From contig NZ_QXGH01000014.1 of assembly GCF_003515065.1 (NCBI RefSeq), forward strand, positions 1-64,000: a stretch of 64,000 nucleotides of DNA, read 5' to 3'. Positions within the stretch are counted from its first letter, which is position 1, and each line of letters starts with the position of its first letter. Shown one piece after another: positions 25,008 through 33,696 of this stretch. The stretch comes from Nocardioides immobilis. Lineage in GTDB: Bacteria > Actinomycetota > Actinomycetes > Propionibacteriales > Nocardioidaceae. Made by a program: the position numbers and the translations under genes. The notes below the pieces were generated by a model. The model searched no databases, was not told the DNA's origin, and saw only the letters and a program-made list of their open reading frames with translations.

Positions 25008-26363
25008 ATGCTGACACGGGAGGAAGACATCGACGCGCACGCGTTGCACCGGCGGGGTTGGACGATCTCCGCGATCGCCCGGCATCTGGGTCGGGACCGC
25101 AAGACCATCCGCGCCTATCTGGCCGGTGAGCGGGTCGCCGGCGTGCGCAAGCCCGCCGAGGACGATCCGTTCGAGCCGTTCGTCGAATACGTCCGTGAGC
25201 GGCTCCGTGAGGATCCGCATCTGTGGGCGGTGACGTTGTTCGACCAGGTGACCGGGCTCGGCTACGACCGGTCGTATCCGACGTTCACCCGCCAGATCCG
25301 CAGCAGGAACCTGCGTCCGCACTGCGAGTCGTGTGCCGGGGTGAAAGGCCGTCCCGCGGGGGTGATCGAGCATCCGCCGGGTGAGGAGACCCAATGGGAC
25401 TGGGTCGAGCTCCCCGACCCGCCCGAGCATTGGGGGTGGGGCAAGACCGCGCATCTGCTGGTCGGCACCCTCATCCACTCCGGCAGGTGGCGCGGCTACC
25501 TGGCGCCCAACCAGCAGCAGCCACACGTGGATCGCCGGGCTGGACTCGGTCGCCCGAGCGCTCGGCGGGCTGACCAAGACCTGGCGGTTCGACCGGATGG
25601 CCACGGTGTGCCATCCCGAGTCGGGGAAGGTCACCGCCTCGTTCGCTGCGGTCGCCAAGCACTACGGCGTGAGCGTTGCGATCTGCCCGCCACGCAGCGG
25701 GAACCGCAAGGGCGGGTGGAGAAGTCCAACCACACCGCCGCCCAGCGCTGGTGGCGCACCCTGGCCGATGAGGTCACCGTCGAGGAAGCCCAGGCCGGCC
25801 TTGACCGGTTCTGTCAGCTGCGCGGCGATGCTCGGCTGCGGCCAGCCGGTCCGGGCGGGAAGGCCAGCGTGCTCACCCTGGCCGAACGCGAACCCCTGGC
25901 CGCTGTCCCCCACGACGCCGTTCCCCGCGACCATCACCGCCGAGCGGATCGTCTCGGCACAAGCACTGGTCGCCTGGCGGGGGAACTTCTACTCCGTCCC
26001 GCCCGAGCTCACCCGCGCCACCGTCGTCGTCGCCCAACGCCTGGGCACCCAGCACCTCGACATCGCCACGGTCAGCGGGATCGTGATCGCCCGCCGGCAT
26101 CCGCACCCTGCGGCGCCGGCGTGATGGTCCGCGACCACGGCCACGTGATCGCACTCGAGCAGCTCGTGCTCGCCGCGCACGACACCCGGGCACCGCACCG
26201 GAAGAAGGAACGCATCCCACCCGGACCCGCAGCACGGGCCGCTGCCGAGCAACTGCGCGCCCGGACCGCCCCCGACGACGCCGGCAATGCCCTCAGCGCC
26301 GACGTCGTGATCGACATGTCCAAGTACGACCGAGCAGCCAATGGAAGGAACACCCTCCCGTGA
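25008..26363 (+). pseudogene. istA: IstA transposase, multiply frameshifted
   Basis: The N-terminus is intact: HTH GWTISAIARHLGRDRKTIRA and the start of the DDE domain (EETQWDWVELPDPPEHWG). After about 25500 the coherent protein hops between frames: GLDSVARALGGLTKTWRFDR (second frame), VEKSNHTAAQRWWRTLADEV (first), SAQALVAWRGNFYSVPPELT (second), GHVIALEQLVLAAHDTRAPH (first). Four indels, near 25500-25540, 25710, 25830 and 26125, are needed. AAGGAG precedes the ATG at 25008. The copy cannot transpose on its own product. Confidence 0.88.
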
Positions 26364-27187
26364 CCACCACCGACCCGATGCCGATGTCTGGCACCCAGCC
26401 CAGCCTCTACCAGCAACTGCGCGGGCACCTGGCCGCGTTGAAGCTCACCGCCGCGGCCGAGCACCTGCCCAGCGTGCTCGCCCAAGCAGAAGCCGAGCAG
26501 TGGTCGATGACCGCGACCCTGGAACACCTGCTCGCCCGTGAGGTCGAGGCCACCGAAGCCCGCAAGCTCGCCGGCCGACTCCGCTTCGCGTCCCTGCCGA
26601 CCCCCGCGACACTGGCCGGCTTCGACTTCGACGCCGCGCCCGGCATCGACCGCAAGCTCCTGGACGAGCTCGCGACCTGCCGCTATCTCGAATCCGCGAC
26701 CAACGTCTTGTTGATCGGCCCGCCCGGAGTCGGGAAGACACACCTCGCCGTCGGACTCGGACGGGCCGCAGCCGAAGCCGGCTACCGCACCTACTTCACG
26801 ACTGCCGCCGACCTCGCTGCCCGATGCCACCGCGCCGCGATCGAAGGTCGCTGGGCCACCACCATGCGGTTCTTCGCCGGACCCACGCTCCTGGTCATCG
26901 ACGAGCTCGGCTACCTCCCGCTCCCCGGCGAAGCAGCATCGGCGCTCTTCCAAGTCGTGTCCCAGCGCTATCTCAAGACAAGCATCGTCCTGACCACCAA
27001 CCGCGGCGTCGCCGGCTGGGGCGAGGTGCTCGGCGACACCACCGTCGCTGCCGCCATGCTCGACCGGCTCCTGCACCGCTCCGTCGTGTTCAACCTCGAC
27101 GGCGAGTCCTACCGACTCCGCGACCACCACGCCAAGAACGACGCACTCCGACAGACCGCGACCGGCACCCGCCGACCGCTACAGTGA
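26360..27187 (+). CDS. istB: IstB AAA+ transposition helper
   Basis: A 275-residue AAA+ ATPase that regulates target choice and stimulates IstA in IS21 elements. Walker A is GPPGVGKTH, Walker B LLVIDELGYLPL, followed by sensor LTTNRG. The GTG start overlaps the istA stop by 4 bases, normal for IS21. The gene is intact even though its partner istA is broken, so it is probably a bystander here. Confidence 0.93.
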   Translation: MTTTDPMPMSGTQPSLYQQLRGHLAALKLTAAAEHLPSVLAQAEAEQWSMTATLEHLLAREVEATEARKLAGRLRFASLPTPATLAGFDFDAAPGIDRKLLDELATCRYLESATNVLLIGPPGVGKTHLAVGLGRAAAEAGYRTYFTTAADLAARCHRAAIEGRWATTMRFFAGPTLLVIDELGYLPLPGEAASALFQVVSQRYLKTSIVLTTNRGVAGWGEVLGDTTVAAAMLDRLLHRSVVFNLDGESYRLRDHHAKNDALRQTATGTRRPLQ

Positions 27188-27236
27188 CCACCGCCCAGGG
27201 GTGAGGACTTTCGATGAGCATCACTGGGGAATTTCG

Positions 27237-27721
27237 CGAGCGCCATCATCGTCGGAGGGCAGTGAATCCGAGACCGCCCGAATGCCGATGACACAGGTAT
27301 GGTGCGCGCGGACGGCAACTGGAAGTGCGCTCGCTGGTCACGCGGGTCAGCGACGCGTCTGGTGACCACCAGGGACGGTCGCGCGAGGCGATGATGCCGA
27401 GAAGCGCGGACCTCGTGACCAAGTCCGACCCGGTGGCCGATCTCCCCCCGGTCGCAACGAATGGCTTGTCCAGCCAGGCGCGGAGAGCCTTCCGGGGGTT
27501 CGTGCTTGCGCGTTCAAGGGGAGACTGATCCGCAACGTCCTTGAAATCCCGCGCCCCTACCCTGGACACGGGGCCGCCGGCGCAGGTCGGGATGGGTTCA
27601 CCCTGCCCCACGGCGCAAAGGGGGCACAACTGCGCGAATCGCTGGTCAGCCGCTCGGCCCGGCAGGGTGAGGCGGGCTTGATTCGCAGCGGATCAACATT
27701 TGGTGCCTTGAGGAGGAGAGC
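27237..27721. other. Intergenic stretch, no supported gene
   Basis: About 480 bases between the IS21 right end and the Crp-type gene. Open frames exist on both strands (for example minus 27246-27629), but they lack domain features and start signals. GAGGAGGAG just before 27722 is the ribosome site of the next gene. Confidence 0.5.
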
Positions 27722-28441
27722 ATGACGAACGGAGCATCGCTTGAGGGCACCGCCATATCAGTGGACGGACTGCGGGCCGCTATGACTCGGTTGGACCTCA
27801 AACGTGGGGACGTTGTGTTCGCCGAGGGAAGCCCGGGCGACTCCCTCTTCGTGGTGCAGACCGGGGCTGTCAAGGTCTTCAGACCAAGGACGGTCCAGCG
27901 ATCCACCTCTCCGACGATCCTCGCGATTCTCGGCCCCGGCGACCACTTCGGCGAAATGTCGTTGCTGAACGGTGAGCTCCGCACCGCCACGGTCACCGCG
28001 GTCAGAGCGACGACCCTGCTGGAGCTGACACGCGATGCCTTCGACCACGAACTGGAGGCGAACAGCGCCCTCGCTGCCACGCTGATGCGCGACCTTGCAC
28101 GTCGGATCAGGTTGTCATCGAACGCCGTCGCCGAGCTGGTATACGCCGATGTTCCGAGCCGTGTCGCGCGCGCCATCGTGGTGCTTGCCGAGAAGTTTTC
28201 CGTGTCGACTGCGCCCGGAGAGACGCGCGTCGACCACCAACTGACCCAAAGCGAGCTCGCGGAGTTCGTAGGGGCAGCGCGTGAAAGCGTCAACAGGGCT
28301 CTCGGGATCCTCGAGCGAGCCGGCGCCATCGTGGCACGACCGGGATTCGTCAAGGTCACGAACTACGAGCGCTTGCACGCGTACGCAGGCCTGAGCGCTG
28401 TCCGAGCGCCGGATCCCGGCGACCTCGCCTCCATCCCCTGA
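27722..28441 (+). CDS. Crp/Fnr-family transcriptional regulator
   Basis: A 239-residue regulator. The N-terminal half is a cyclic-nucleotide-binding beta-barrel (GDVVFAEGSPGDSLFVVQTG, then PGDHFGEMSLLNGELRTATV), and the C-terminal half a Crp-type winged helix with recognition helix region LTQSELAEFVGAARESVNRA. The phosphate-binding cassette GEMSLLNGELRTA lacks the exact RxS of E. coli Crp, so cAMP binding is uncertain. No Fnr-type cysteine cluster is present. GAGGAGGAGAGC before the ATG is a strong ribosome site. It stands alone in the element; targets unknown. Confidence 0.92.
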   Translation: MTNGASLEGTAISVDGLRAAMTRLDLKRGDVVFAEGSPGDSLFVVQTGAVKVFRPRTVQRSTSPTILAILGPGDHFGEMSLLNGELRTATVTAVRATTLLELTRDAFDHELEANSALAATLMRDLARRIRLSSNAVAELVYADVPSRVARAIVVLAEKFSVSTAPGETRVDHQLTQSELAEFVGAARESVNRALGILERAGAIVARPGFVKVTNYERLHAYAGLSAVRAPDPGDLASIP

Positions 28442-28800
28442 TGGGCCGGCGTGCTCACCGATCAGTAGCGCTCAGCTCCGGGTCGGCGTCATCGTCTGGA
28501 GTGCCTGCCGATGTCCGGAGCGCTGGGAACAGTCGGCCGACGACGGAGCACAGGTGCCCCACCTGTCGCAGAACGGCGGATGCGACAGCCTCGCGACCTC
28601 TGCGGAGCCCGACCGAGTTTGGCGAATCGCGTGATCGTCGTGCACTGCGCGAGGCAATCATTGTGTTGGGCGTGACCCACCGGAGAAGGCTCGTGAAGGC
28701 GCCTCTACCGGCCACCTAACGCACAGAGAGCCTGCAACTCAGCTGACGCATGCAGCCTCCGGCGCCGGCTGTCCCACGCGATCGACACCACGACTCCGCG
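28442..28800. other. Intergenic stretch, no supported gene
   Basis: About 360 bases after the Crp-type gene. A plus-strand frame (28441-28719) overlaps the Crp stop and is Arg/Ser-rich without recognisable features. Nothing else was found. Confidence 0.45.
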
Positions 28801-29190
28801 TCAGTGGATGACCGGAGAGGCCGAATCGATGCCGCACGAGTAGGTCCCTCGGGCGAAGTCGGCGACACGTCGGTCGCTCAGGCCGGTCTCACCAGCGATC
28901 CGCGCGAACGACCATCCTCGGCGCCGCAGCGCGCGCACGGCGCGCGGACCGTCGACCTCCAGCTCGTCCAGGCACGCCATCAAGTGCCGACGCAGCCGCT
29001 CGGCGTTGCGGAGCGTAAGGACCGGGTCGCCGAGATCGAGAGCGCGGTGCCGCTCGGTGTCGAGCATGCGCCGGATCGCGTGACCAACGTCGACGTCGGC
29101 AGGATCACGCGTCACCGCCCGCCTGGCCGGTCGCGGCACATCAAGACGGACAACCGACTGACTGAAGCCCCATGGGGTGTAGTCATCCAT
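28801..29190 (-). CDS. Hypothetical protein with possible helix-turn-helix
   Basis: About 129 residues if started at the ATG at 29190; the frame is open to 29499 but overlaps the decayed gene upstream. The C-terminal part, GPRAVRALRRRGWSFARIAG followed by ETGLSDRRVADFARG, resembles a helix-turn-helix. Codon use looks coding. No clear ribosome site is visible. It may be a regulator remnant or a small DNA-binding protein; function unknown. Confidence 0.4.
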   Translation of the reverse strand: MDDYTPWGFSQSVVRLDVPRPARRAVTRDPADVDVGHAIRRMLDTERHRALDLGDPVLTLRNAERLRRHLMACLDELEVDGPRAVRALRRRGWSFARIAGETGLSDRRVADFARGTYSCGIDSASPVIH

Positions 29191-29399
29191 CCTGTTCAGG
29201 AAACGGGCTGCTCGGGACACCACCGGCTCCCTCCGGTCAAGCACAAGCACGGACGGCACCCAGTCTGAGGGCCGCTCGTGTCCTGACGATTCGACCGTCG
29301 TGACGGGTCCGTAAACTGGTCGAGCCCGGGCGGTGAAAATGAGGACCAGGGCATTCTGTCTCAGCAAATCAGCGGTCCCGGTGGCGGTGGCTCGCACCG

Positions 29400-29902
29400 A
29401 TCCGGCGGCTTGTGCGAGCGGCGATGGTCCCCGCGCAGGCGAGCCGCGTCGCCCGGCCTCCAGGAAGGTCGAGACCGAGCGCGTTGTCCGTCTGGTCAAA
29501 GGCGCGTGGCTGAACCCAGCGTCCCGAGAAGTCCCGTCGTGGCGTTCCAGAATGAGGGCGACCGCTGGTCCGTTCGACCCGGCCGGGAAGGGGCTGAGTG
29601 ATCAGACTGTCGCGCCAGCCCTCGGGCAAGGGCGCAGCCTCGACGTGGATGCCCTCGGCGTAATAGCCGCGCAACTGGTGGAAGGCGAAGTCCTCCCCGA
29701 TGGCGGCGGTCACGAGGTCCGCCTTCGCCCGGTCCTCGTCGCTGAGGAACGCGGTCTCGGCCTCCATCGACACGGTGGCGGCCGGTGGCAGCACGTCTTC
29801 CTCGTCCGTGCCCAGGATCGCCTGCGATCCCATGACCAACGGCCGATCATCGCCCCGTTGGCTGACTCCCCGGAACACCTCGGCGCGCTGCTCGCGGCTC
29901 AT
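29400..29902 (-). pseudogene. DUF6036-type nucleotidyltransferase, truncated
   Basis: The N-terminal 90 residues are coherent: PLVMGSQAILGTDEEDVLP (nucleotidyltransferase-like GSQA start), SMEAETAFLSDEDRAKADLV, and HQLRGYYAEGIHVEAAPLPE. This matches the toxin-side nucleotidyltransferases that accompany XRE antitoxins. After about 29600 the reading frame loses similarity and ends in scrambled sequence, so the C-terminal half is gone or frameshifted. It lies behind a broken antitoxin gene on the same strand. Confidence 0.6.
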
Positions 29903-29950
29903 CGCACCAGGCTCTTCTCGGCAACAGCCGCGGTTGTCGGTGCGCGGCGC

Positions 29951-30480
29951 TCACACTGGCGGCGGAAGGCCGCCCGCGCCTGCGCGCGGCTCCTGGCCGA
30001 GCACGCCGGCGAACGGAGAGTTCTGCCGCAGGTCCTCCCCCTCCTCGCTTGGCCCGATCAATGCTGCCGCAACCGACTCGACGCCCTCCTCGAGAACCTC
30101 GCTCCCCCGCTCCAGCGCCGACAAGATCGACGGCCTACCCGCGCGGATCTCGCGCCACTGCGCGATGTCGTCGCGCGCGATCGCCAGGGACACGATCGGG
30201 GTCGCGGCTCAACTTGCCCACGACGAGCCGGTTCAGCCGCATCGACCGCTGCTTCCCACGCCGCACCTCCCCCGCCCGGCCTCGAGCAACCGCAACTCGA
30301 GATGCAGTTCCGCACCCAGTCTGTCGAGCACCCGAATCAGCGTTGTGACGCCGCTGGCCTGCGTCTGGACGGACTCAATGGGAAAGCATTGACTGCGGGA
30401 TGCCGTACACGTGGGCCGGGCGCTGGCTCAGGCCCAGCCCGTGCGGCGCGCCCTCATCAGTCCACCGGGGGTTCGGGGGT
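29951..30480 (-). pseudogene. XRE-type antitoxin, frameshifted
   Basis: Minus-strand fragments reconstruct an XRE protein. A helix-turn-helix with YGIPQSMLSH is cut by a stop, followed in another frame by ESVQTQASGVTTLIRVLDRL and LHLELRLLEAG. Further on, in a third frame, LAIARDDIAQWREIRAGRPS and an acidic helix end near 29951. With the nucleotidyltransferase after it, this looks like a dead toxin-antitoxin pair. Confidence 0.55.
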
Positions 30481-30632
30481 TTCTCGTTCACTCCGATGAC
30501 ACGCAACAACGCCCTGTCTTCTTCACTAGTCGACACGGCCCCACTCCGCGCTCACACGGCGGCACGGGACTTGCCGCCCGACATTCGAAAATCCTCGTCT
30601 ACACCGGCGCACTGGGCCGCCCCCGCGGCGCG

Positions 30633-32411
30633 CTACCTCGCGGTCGAGCCGCAGTAGGCGGCCCATCCGCCGTGTGCGGTGATGTCCTCGGCCCCGTCCA
30701 GTCCCCAGGGTTCGCAAACGAATCCATGCACGAAGGAGCCGTCGGCGAGCTCGACCTGTCCGATCGCCAGCGGAGCGGCGACGTGTGCGAGGAACCCGCC
30801 GACCTCTGCCAACGGCAGCCGATAGACCTCGACGGCGATCTCGCTGCCGGAGCTGCCTGTGCGGCTGAGTGCCGGTTTCGGCGGGTGGGCGTCGAGGAGC
30901 CGGTAGAGCCGGTAACGAGGCGCCGTCGCGGTGCGGGCAACGAGCTGAGCGCCTCGCTCCACCAGCTGTTCGTGCAGCGGGAACCCGGCGAGGTGGGCAC
31001 CGACGACCGCCAGGTCCAGGGTCGCCGCCGGAGGTTCGGCCCAGGCCGCCGCGGGGGTCGGAGCGTCTCCGAGGAGTGCCTCGATCGCCGCCCCCACAGC
31101 GGAGATCGTCGCGTCCTTGCCCGCAGCGGCCTGCACGGTCACCCCGAACGGGTGACCGCCTGCACCTCGACCGGCCGGCACCGCCAGCGCGCAGAGGTCG
31201 AGGAGGTTGGTGAAGGTCGTGAAGCGCCCCAGCCGGGCATTGAGGGCGACCGGGTCCGCGACCATCTCGGCCACGGCGAATGTTTCGGTGACGGTCGGCG
31301 TGATCAGCACGTCCACGGTCGCGAGCAGCCGGGAGACGGTCCGCCGCAGCGCCTGCATGCGGTCGAACGCACCGAACGCCTCGACGCCGGACACGCCGCC
31401 GGCGCCGAGGAGGACCTCGCGGATCTCGGGCAGGACCTCGTTGGACCGCTCGCCCAGGAACGTGGCGAGCCCGTGCAGGCGCTCGGCGAGCCAGGCGCCG
31501 CCGTACAGCTGGTCTCCTGCCTCGAAGAACGGCTCCATCGGTACGGCGACCAGCTCGGCGCCAGCACCGGTGAGACGACTCAGCAGCTCGTCCCAGCACG
31601 CCCGCTCGCCGCGCGCGCCCCAGGCGCAGATCTGGTCGGGGATACCGATCCGGAGGCGGTCCAGCGGCATCCGCAGCGGGGGCGACGGCTTCCCAAGCGG
31701 CCTGGCGTAGGGGTCGAGCTCGTCGTACGAAGCGAGTACGGCGAGCACGGCTGAGGCATCTGCTACCGACGTCGTGAAGACGGATGGGCAGTCGAGCGAA
31801 CGGCATGCCGGCACGATCCCGCGGGTGCTCACCAGCCCGTGGGTGGGCTTGAGGCCGACGACGCCGTTGAGAGCGGCGGGCACCCGGCCGCTCCCTGCGG
31901 TGTCGGTGCCGATGGCGAACGACACGAGGCCCGCCGCGACGACGACCGCGGACCCGGAGCTCGAGCCGCCCGAGATCAGGTCGGGGTCGGCGACCGACAC
32001 CGGGACGCCGTACGGGCTCCGGGTCCCGTTGAGGCCGGTGGCGAACTGGTCGAGGTTGGTCTTGCCGACCAGCAGCGCACCGGCCTCGAGCAGGCGCTCC
32101 ACGACGGGTGCCGTCGTCGTCGGCTCGTAGGCGAATCCCGGACAGGCCGCCGTCGTCGGCATGCCGGCGACGTCGATGTTGTCCTTGACGGCGAACGGCA
32201 CTCCCCACAGCGGCAGCCGCTCGCGATCGGCGGGGTCGAGGGCAGCGGCGGCGTTCCGGAGATGGTCCGGCTCGACCATGCAGATCCAGACACCGTCGTC
32301 GCCGCGGGCAGCGATGCGGGCGAGGACCGTCTCGACGACCTGAGCCGGCGTGCATCGTCCGCTCGCGTAGCCGCTCCGCAGCGACCCGGGCTCGAGGGTC
32401 GGGTCGGTCAT
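30633..32411 (-). CDS. atzF: Allophanate hydrolase (AtzF/DUR1,2 hydrolase type)
   Basis: A 592-residue amidase-signature enzyme that splits allophanate (urea-1-carboxylate) to ammonium and CO2. Lys76, cis-Ser150 and nucleophile Ser174 have the same spacing as the Lys-Ser-Ser triad of AtzF (Lys91, Ser165, Ser189). The segments are PFAVKDN, SGGSSSGSA and DTAGSGRVPA. Residues from about 470 form the extra C-terminal domain found only in allophanate hydrolases (AGFPLHEQLVERGAQLVART), thought to decarboxylate the intermediate. Its ATG overlaps the biuret hydrolase stop (ATGA). No urea carboxylase gene is present, so the allophanate comes from biuret. Confidence 0.94.
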   Translation of the reverse strand: MTDPTLEPGSLRSGYASGRCTPAQVVETVLARIAARGDDGVWICMVEPDHLRNAAAALDPADRERLPLWGVPFAVKDNIDVAGMPTTAACPGFAYEPTTTAPVVERLLEAGALLVGKTNLDQFATGLNGTRSPYGVPVSVADPDLISGGSSSGSAVVVAAGLVSFAIGTDTAGSGRVPAALNGVVGLKPTHGLVSTRGIVPACRSLDCPSVFTTSVADASAVLAVLASYDELDPYARPLGKPSPPLRMPLDRLRIGIPDQICAWGARGERACWDELLSRLTGAGAELVAVPMEPFFEAGDQLYGGAWLAERLHGLATFLGERSNEVLPEIREVLLGAGGVSGVEAFGAFDRMQALRRTVSRLLATVDVLITPTVTETFAVAEMVADPVALNARLGRFTTFTNLLDLCALAVPAGRGAGGHPFGVTVQAAAGKDATISAVGAAIEALLGDAPTPAAAWAEPPAATLDLAVVGAHLAGFPLHEQLVERGAQLVARTATAPRYRLYRLLDAHPPKPALSRTGSSGSEIAVEVYRLPLAEVGGFLAHVAAPLAIGQVELADGSFVHGFVCEPWGLDGAEDITAHGGWAAYCGSTAR

Positions 32412-33118
32412 GCCGCCCCGGCCGCCATGCCCAGGCTGGCGAGCAGCGCCGATGACGGGGCGATCGCCCCAAACACGCCGCCCTGCATCGTCACCATCTT
32501 CAGCGCCGCCTCGTAGTTGCCGCGGTCGGTGGCACCGGTGCAGTCGGTGAGCAGCAGGCACTCGTAACCACGGTCGTTGGCGTCGCGCATCGTGGTGTGG
32601 ACACAGACGTCTGTGGTGATGCCGGTGAAGATCAGGTGCGTCACGCCCCGGGTGCGCAGCAGCAGGTCGAGGTCGGTGGCGTAGAACGACCCCTTGCCCG
32701 GCTTGTCGATCACGAGCTCGCCCTCGATCGGCGCGACCTCGGGCACGATCTCCCAGCCCGGCTCGCCGCGCGTCAGGATCCGTCCGCAGGGTCCGTCCGA
32801 CCCGATCCCGGCGCCGATCTGCTGGCTGCGCCAGAGCTTGTTGGGAGGGCAGTCGGCGAGGTCGGGACGGTGCCCCTCCCGGGTGTGGACGATGAACATG
32901 CCGACCGCTCTCGCCGCGGCGAGCACCGCCTGCGTGGCGGGCAGCCCGGCCCGGGTGAGTGACAGGTCGTAGCCCATCCGGTCGACGTACCCGCCGGGGC
33001 CGCAGAAGTCGACCTGCCAGTCGATGTTGACGAGCGCGGTCGTGGCCGGCGAGAACGAGCCGTCGTACGGCCACGCGTAGGGCTGGGCGTCGAGCTTTCC
33101 GAACCTGGTGGTGTCCAT
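32408..33118 (-). CDS. biuH: Biuret hydrolase (isochorismatase-like cysteine hydrolase)
   Basis: A 236-residue cysteine hydrolase converting biuret to allophanate and ammonium. The triad Asp33, Lys139, Cys172 and substrate Gln212 sit at exactly three less than the BiuH numbers of Rhizobium leguminosarum (36, 142, 175, 215), so the alignment is almost gap-free. Around them are NIDWQVDFCGPGGYVDRMGY, IDKPGKGSF, GITTDVCVHTTM and MQGGVFGA. The related triuret hydrolase shares this framework, so triuret cannot be excluded. It sits between its inactive paralogue and allophanate hydrolase, the next step. Confidence 0.93.
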   Translation of the reverse strand: MDTTRFGKLDAQPYAWPYDGSFSPATTALVNIDWQVDFCGPGGYVDRMGYDLSLTRAGLPATQAVLAAARAVGMFIVHTREGHRPDLADCPPNKLWRSQQIGAGIGSDGPCGRILTRGEPGWEIVPEVAPIEGELVIDKPGKGSFYATDLDLLLRTRGVTHLIFTGITTDVCVHTTMRDANDRGYECLLLTDCTGATDRGNYEAALKMVTMQGGVFGAIAPSSALLASLGMAAGAA

Positions 33119-33131
33119 TGGCGCTGTCCTT

Positions 33132-33683
33132 TCAGGCGGAGGTGATCGCGGCGCAGACGTCGACCGACTGGCCAACCGCGCCGAAGATCCCTCCGGACAT
33201 CTCGATCTGGGAACGCGAGGCCGCCTCCAGGGCGGGCTCGTAGGCAAGGCACGCGTCGAGCACCAGGAGGCACTCGAAGCCGCGGTCGTTGGCGGACCGC
33301 ATCGTGGAGTGGACGCCGGTCTCGAGCCAGGCTCCGGCGAGGAGCAGCTGGTCGCGACGGAGCCGCCGGAGCAGGCCGTCGAGCGGACTGCCGTAGAAAC
33401 CGTCGATGCCGGCTGCGTCGAGGACGTGGTCGGCACCGACGACGGCGTGCTCGTCGCGGACGCCGGCGGACCGGTCGGGCGGTGTGGTCGTCACCTGGAC
33501 CACCGCGCCGCCGACCGACTGGACCGTCCCGGCCGTCGCCCGCACCTCTTGCCAGATCCGCGAGTCCGGCAGACGGTCGCCTCCGAGCCGCGGGCTGATG
33601 ACGACCAGCGCCACCCGCCCGGGATCCAGGGCTCCGTCCCACGGCCAGGCGTACGGCGTGGTGTGGGCGACGTTCCGGGTCAT
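33132..33683 (-). CDS. Catalytically dead isochorismatase-fold paralogue of biuret hydrolase
   Basis: A 183-residue protein that aligns along the biuret hydrolase next door: YAWPWDGALDPGRVALV with YAWPYDGSFSPATTALV, and VHSTMRSANDRGFECLLVLD with VHTTMRDANDRGYECLLLTD. All four functional positions are changed: Asp33 to Ser30, Lys139 to Ala90, Cys172 to Gly123, Gln212 to Ser163. It is also about 50 residues shorter, lacking much of the loop between strands 2 and 4. The frame is clean, with good codon use and position in the operon (13 nt to each neighbour), so it is kept by selection and is not decaying. A regulatory or hetero-oligomer subunit role is a reasonable guess. Confidence 0.85.
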   Translation of the reverse strand: MTRNVAHTTPYAWPWDGALDPGRVALVVISPRLGGDRLPDSRIWQEVRATAGTVQSVGGAVVQVTTTPPDRSAGVRDEHAVVGADHVLDAAGIDGFYGSPLDGLLRRLRRDQLLLAGAWLETGVHSTMRSANDRGFECLLVLDACLAYEPALEAASRSQIEMSGGIFGAVGQSVDVCAAITSA

Positions 33684-33696
33684 GTCCGTCCGGCCG

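Larger units (their letters stand above)
24884..27236 (+). mobile_element. IS21-family insertion sequence (istA broken, istB intact)
   Basis: About 2.35 kb with an istA-istB pair. The ends match in inverted orientation: the left end contains CCCCAGTTCTGCTCACTGAAA (24890-24910 region) and the reverse complement of the right end contains CCCCAGTGATGCTCATCGAAA (27209-27229 region). Both continue into a CACCC-containing stretch. End points are accurate to a few bases; no clear target-site duplication was found. Confidence 0.85.

Noticed and set aside
27246..27629. A 127-residue minus-strand open frame
   Set aside because: No ribosome site, no domain and mixed codon use; likely random in high-GC DNA.
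33132..33683. Calling the shorter isochorismatase-like gene a second biuret or triuret hydrolase
   Set aside because: All catalytic positions are replaced, so an enzyme call is not supportable.
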